Shown here: positions 38,366 to 39,885 of the stretch, one piece after another
How the letters are laid out: each line of letters starts with the position of its first letter
How positions within the stretch are numbered: position 1 is the stretch's first letter
NCBI GenBank assembly: GCA_018818105.1
Contig: JAHISK010000101.1
Span: 2,501 to 42,385, forward strand
Reading direction: 5' to 3'
Source: Candidatus Omnitrophota bacterium
GTDB lineage: Bacteria; Omnitrophota; Gorgyraeia; Duberdicusellales; 4484-171
Length of the DNA: 39,885 nucleotides
Program-made: the position numbers and the translations under genes
Notes under the pieces: model-generated
Databases searched by the model: none
Seen by the model: only the letters and a program-made list of their open reading frames with translations
What the model was told of the DNA's origin: nothing

Positions 38366-38520
38366 GTTTATTTTAGGGAATATTTAGGACTGTAGCCGAA
38401 ATTCAACAGTCCTTGATACACAGATTTCCGCCAAAGGCGGATCAGCCTCAGGCTGAAAATCTCGATTACACTGATTGAAGAGTTGTTAATATTGGGTAAA
38501 AATAGGAGGATGGTGAAATT

Positions 38521-39885
38521 ATGAAAAAACGGTTGTTTTTAGCAGTATTGGTTTTGGGAGTGTTTATTGTTCCATTTATTTCTAACGCGGATGATTATGA
38601 TTATAACTTTTACGATTTTACTCCGCGAACTAATAATATGGATGTTGCCTGGAATTTGAATAATCCTTTACCGGCTTCGGATTTATCCTATCCAAATATC
38701 ATTCCGAATCTTAGGGTGGTAAATGATTCGGTATCCAATACTGAGGTTGTCGCGATAGAGTTGGGCCCTGATCAACACGTGTTTGAATATCTTATGTCTT
38801 CATTTCAGCAAAAGCCTGTAGTTACAGATACTGGCGATGAGGCGGTATATAAATTCTTGTCCGATGGGTTTAAGAATGATGTTAAATATAGAGCCAAAGA
38901 AATAGGAAGTCAAAGTGAGCAAGTAAGATATAAGGAAATAATGATTACCCCGGGAGATGCCCCTGTGCCGGATAACTTCACTGTTCCCGTGACTAACAGT
39001 GAGGGGATTGTCGCGATAAGTTGGGATGAGGTTGACGGCTCGATATATTATGAACTACAGGAGAGTGAAAGCCAAGATTTCACGAATCCCATAGAAACCT
39101 ATTATCCGGATTCATATGAGGACGGACATACTATAGAGGGGAGAGTAACCGGCAAATATTATTATCGTATTCGTACCTGGATGTCGGATGAAGAACAGCC
39201 ATCAGCTTGGAGCCAAATAAAAGAAGTTGACGTAAGAGTTGCCGCGGTAGCGGATAAATCAGTAGAGGAATTGATTACTTATTTAGATAGTTCTGATTTT
39301 ACTGTTCAATGCCAAGCGGCAAAAGAGTTGTATAGGCGGGGAGAAGAGAATGGGTTTGTTGATGAAGGTATTCTGGAGGGGATAAGATTGGCGAGAGAAA
39401 AGTTGGTATTGCCTAGGATTAAATCATTAACAGATAATCATCCGTATCATACTCATAGTTCAGAAGCTTTTAAGGAATTGATAAAGTTAGGAGGAATTAC
39501 TATAGAGTCTTTGAAAGAAAATTTATACAATGAAGAGGTCAATACTGATACCCGGAAATGGAGTATTCACCTTTTAGGCCATATTGGCAGATTTGAAGAG
39601 GTGGTAGATGTTTTGGTAGAGGTGAGCAGAGATTCTGAAGAAAAATATCCCTCGTGGATTGATACAGAAGCTTGTAGAGGATTAATAGATTTGGTAGAAA
39701 GGCAACCCAAAGAAAAACTATTTTCCTTAAAAAATGATGCTGAGGTATATTTTCGGATAGCGGCAGCAAACGCGTTTTATAAAATAGGAAGGACAGGCGA
39801 TGTGCTGGTAGTAGACGCGTTAATTGAGATGATGTTAGAAGATGAAAGTTCGTATGTGCGGTCAGACGCAATCCTTATGTTAATA
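38521..39885 (+). CDS. Secreted protein with FN3-like and HEAT-like regions, 3' end missing
   Basis: The frame is open from ATG 38521 to the window end (455 codons). A signal peptide (KKRLFLAVLVLGVFIVPF) is probably cut after Ala23 (SNA). Residues 24-140 are a region I do not recognise. Residues about 141-240 look like a fibronectin type III-like beta sandwich (VAISWDEVDGSIYYELQES, YYYRIRTWMSDEEQPSAWSQ). From about 245 on, helical pairs resemble HEAT repeats (SVEELITYLDSSDFTVQCQA, IHLLGHIGRFEEVVDVLVEV, VDALIEMMLEDESSYVRSDA). A scaffold or binding role at the cell surface is an inference. It has its own promoter and a long structured leader. Confidence 0.8.
   Translation, partial: MKKRLFLAVLVLGVFIVPFISNADDYDYNFYDFTPRTNNMDVAWNLNNPLPASDLSYPNIIPNLRVVNDSVSNTEVVAIELGPDQHVFEYLMSSFQQKPVVTDTGDEAVYKFLSDGFKNDVKYRAKEIGSQSEQVRYKEIMITPGDAPVPDNFTVPVTNSEGIVAISWDEVDGSIYYELQESESQDFTNPIETYYPDSYEDGHTIEGRVTGKYYYRIRTWMSDEEQPSAWSQIKEVDVRVAAVADKSVEELITYLDSSDFTVQCQAAKELYRRGEENGFVDEGILEGIRLAREKLVLPRIKSLTDNHPYHTHSSEAFKELIKLGGITIESLKENLYNEEVNTDTRKWSIHLLGHIGRFEEVVDVLVEVSRDSEEKYPSWIDTEACRGLIDLVERQPKEKLFSLKNDAEVYFRIAAANAFYKIGRTGDVLVVDALIEMMLEDESSYVRSDAILMLI

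Larger units (their letters stand above)
38210..38520 (+). other. Gene-free 311-base region holding a promoter and structured leader
   Basis: No plausible gene. In order it holds a small hairpin (38233-38247), a promoter (38279-38307), a stem-loop (38322-38365), a 7-bp stem GGACTGT/ACAGTCC (38387-38412), and a three-way junction: AGATTT/AAATCT (38422-38462) closing CCGCC-aaa-GGCGG and CAGCCT-c-AGGCTG. AGGAGG at 38504-38509 precedes the next ATG by 11 bases. Confidence 0.7.

Noticed and set aside
39539-39871. Reading frame on the - strand at the window end
   Set aside because: It lies antisense to the clear secreted-protein frame and has no recognisable domain.
1-39885. tRNA or rRNA genes
   Set aside because: No cloverleaf with a T-loop GTTCRA-type core and matching acceptor stem was found in the gaps on either strand by eye.

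Overview
This AT-rich window reads as the chromosome of an uncultured, probably diderm, anaerobic bacterium. Gene content, a GuaB3-type IMP dehydrogenase, unusual intergenic repeats and a separate FchA/FolD pair would fit a candidate phylum such as Omnitrophota. That placement is inference; no rRNA or tRNA gene is present to anchor it. Almost all genes lie on the + strand in tightly packed, operon-like order.

Layout. Positions 1-9717 hold the widespread block uppS (3' end only), cdsA, dxr, rseP, ispG, proS, rimP, nusA, infB: isoprenoid and lipid precursors, regulated intramembrane proteolysis and translation. Positions 9778-15765 hold trpS, scpA, ruvB, tgt, trmD, rplS, rnhB. Positions 15892-21363 hold a one-carbon and purine stretch: fchA, folD, an FAD oxidoreductase, guaB3, guaA. 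Then come dnaE, a leaderless-looking HU gene, hisS, aspS, a LysM lipoprotein, a short PgpH-like HD protein, ybeY, recO, queF, polX, apbE and panB (to 36129). The last 3.7 kb is accessory in character: an AbrB/PIN (VapBC-type) pair on the - strand, a divergent DUF4143-type ATPase, a 311-base structured leader, and the start of a secreted FN3/HEAT-like protein that runs off the end.

The most striking feature is not a gene. Nearly every intergenic gap in the housekeeping block contains arms of short degenerate words repeated with an exact 7-base period (for example GAC-N-AT-N or AGAT-NNN). They are usually arranged as two inverted arms around a spacer, and the second arm often ends within 2-10 bases of the next start codon. 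At least 18 loci follow the 7-base rule although they use different words. Several arms run into genes and encode protein ends: the C-terminal tails of Dxr, IspG and QueF, and the N-terminus and signal peptide of ApbE. Many genes right after such an element have no visible Shine-Dalgarno sequence.

Other points of interest: FolD has lost all three residues tied to its cyclohydrolase activity and sits beside a dedicated cyclohydrolase-family gene. AspRS lacks the GAD domain and ProRS lacks the INS editing domain. infB and the FAD oxidoreductase share a leader hairpin that abuts the ribosome binding site. Two accessory promoters share an upstream hairpin with compensatory base changes.
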